Of a stretch of 13,920 nucleotides of DNA, positions 13,183-13,920 are shown piece by piece. The translations under genes were made by a program, and so were the position numbers. The notes under the pieces are model-generated. The model searched no databases. It was not told where the DNA came from and saw nothing but the letters and a program-made list of their open reading frames with translations. Each line of letters starts with the position of its first letter. The stretch's first letter is position 1. Source of the DNA: Pseudoneobacillus sp052180215 (GTDB lineage Bacteria; Bacillota; Bacilli; Bacillales; Cytobacillaceae); assembly GCF_052180215.1 (NCBI RefSeq), contig NZ_CP197472.1:1-13920 (forward strand), given 5' to 3'.

Positions 13183-13203
13183 ATTTCCAAAGGAGTAATA
13201 ATA

Positions 13204-13824
13204 ATGGAATATAAACTGTACTCCCACCGTTATGCAGTATCAATTCTTGAAAATGAACAAGAATTTGCTCAAACATGGTCCCAAGTTATACAAGCAGTTA
13301 CAAATATAAGCGAAGAAATGATTATTCAATTATTTGAAAATCGTTACTCCAATCAAAAAAGTATATCTAAAGCTATTAATCACTTAATGAGAGATGAATT
13401 CGCAAAGTTCAATTGGAGAGAAGAAAGTCCTATATTCCAAGATCCTAACTATGATGACAAGACCTGGAGACTAGACTTTGCTAAAGAAAACATATCAATT
13501 GAAGTCGCATTTAACCATAGTGGAGTTATAGCCTGGAACCTATTAAAACCCGTATTAGCAAGCGAACTAAATCATGTACAAAAAGCAATCCAAACAAAAT
13601 TAGGAGTAATAATTTGTGCAACAGAAGCCATGAGAGCTGCGGGTGGTTTCGATAATGCAGTAGGAACGTTTGAGAAATTCATTACACACTTTGCCCCCCT
13701 ACAAAACCAACTTAGTGTACCAATAGCAATGATAGGACTAGAAGCTCCAAAAACATTCTATATCGAACATATACCAAGCCCTACTAATCCAAGAAGTAAA
13801 ATAGGAAGAGTAGTAAGGAAATAG
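13204..13824 (+). CDS. Type II restriction endonuclease, BglII/BstYI-like
   Basis: ATG 13204 has AAAGGAG 9 nt upstream; an earlier ATG in the same frame overlaps the methyltransferase start and lacks an SD. The 206-aa protein resembles BglII and BstYI: helical N-terminus, a KAINHLMRDEFAKFNW segment (56-71) like the BglII 'IKDELVPKHW' region, then the PD-(D/E)xK core LDFAKENISIEVAF (90-103). Asp91 and Glu100 keep the nine-residue spacing of BglII Asp84/Glu93, but BglII Gln95 is Ala102 here. The C-terminal VPIAMIGLEAP (172-182) matches BstYI VLIGIAP. These enzymes cut GATC-centred palindromes (AGATCT, RGATCY). It diverges from the C5 methyltransferase, the expected protective partner; no controller (C) protein is visible. 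Activity despite the changed residue is uncertain. Confidence 0.82.
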   Translation: MEYKLYSHRYAVSILENEQEFAQTWSQVIQAVTNISEEMIIQLFENRYSNQKSISKAINHLMRDEFAKFNWREESPIFQDPNYDDKTWRLDFAKENISIEVAFNHSGVIAWNLLKPVLASELNHVQKAIQTKLGVIICATEAMRAAGGFDNAVGTFEKFITHFAPLQNQLSVPIAMIGLEAPKTFYIEHIPSPTNPRSKIGRVVRK

Positions 13825-13836
13825 AGGGAAAGAAAA

Positions 13837-13880
13837 TAGTCTATAAATATTTCATATTTATAGACTAAAGTCATTTTTTT
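13837..13880 (+). terminator. Terminator of the endonuclease gene
   Basis: Perfect 14-bp stem TAGTCTATAAATAT (13837-13850) / ATATTTATAGACTA (13854-13867), loop TTC. The T run starts 6 nt after the stem (about 13874), so termination may be less tight. Confidence 0.7.
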
Positions 13881-13920
13881 TAAATACATAAGTAACAACC
13901 ATTTAATTTTTTGTTAACTG

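Noticed and set aside
13107..13203. Controller (C) protein or C-box for the RM pair
   Set aside because: No small HTH gene is present near the RM genes; the palindrome contains GATC and does not look like a typical C-box tandem.
1..13920. CRISPR arrays, tRNA and rRNA genes
   Set aside because: No regularly spaced repeats, cloverleaf T-loop context or rRNA-like stretches were seen on either strand.

Overview
The window looks like part of a low-GC Gram-positive (Bacillaceae-type) plasmid or plasmid-like accessory region. The DNA is AT-rich, start codons are preceded by strong purine-rich Shine-Dalgarno (SD) sequences, sigma-A-type promoters are close to consensus, and most genes end in U-tailed hairpins. 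The gene set is plasmid housekeeping (replication protein, two tyrosine recombinases, coiled-coil DNA-binding protein, RadC-like JAB protein) plus cargo (a restriction-modification pair and a two-gene operon with an E2-like protein). I see no tRNA, rRNA, CRISPR array, transposase or conjugation gene. Genus and plasmid status are inferences.

Left part (1-3110, minus strand). A primase-type (AEP superfamily) replication protein runs off the left edge. Its leader is crossed by a convincing antisense RNA: a consensus promoter at 1416-1444 and a terminator hairpin at 1477-1521, whose complementary loop in the rep leader carries the UUGGCG motif known from antisense-controlled plasmids. Mutually exclusive pairings in the leader suggest a translational switch on the rep SD. 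Behind it lie a catalytic-domain-only tyrosine recombinase and a small P-loop NTPase that starts inside a decayed gene remnant.

Middle left (3160-5830, plus strand). A perfect consensus promoter drives a long leader, a 46-residue Asn/Gly/His-rich peptide and, 2 nt later, an E2-like protein with a C-terminal SEC-C zinc knuckle. This is the most unusual protein-coding content here. Next come a structured hairpin locus (4591-4644) and a ribbon-helix-helix plus coiled-coil protein whose gene is flanked by copies of one 13-bp motif, suggesting autoregulation and perhaps a partition role.

Middle (5835-8799, minus strand). These are a 40-aa zinc-ribbon protein, an ASCH-domain protein, a conserved-looking small hypothetical, a MerR-like HTH protein and a full-length tyrosine recombinase. 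Upstream of the recombinase, 8872-9139 is a non-coding cluster of six or more hairpins, a good candidate for a recombination site, single-strand initiation site or transfer origin.

Right part (9389-13920). An unrecognised 369-aa protein, a RadC-like JAB protein and an 80-aa hypothetical precede a type II restriction-modification pair: a C5-cytosine methyltransferase (minus) diverging from a BglII/BstYI-like endonuclease (plus). Their shared 97-bp promoter region holds a GATC-containing palindrome over the methyltransferase -35 box.

All family assignments come from reading motifs by eye; no database search was run.
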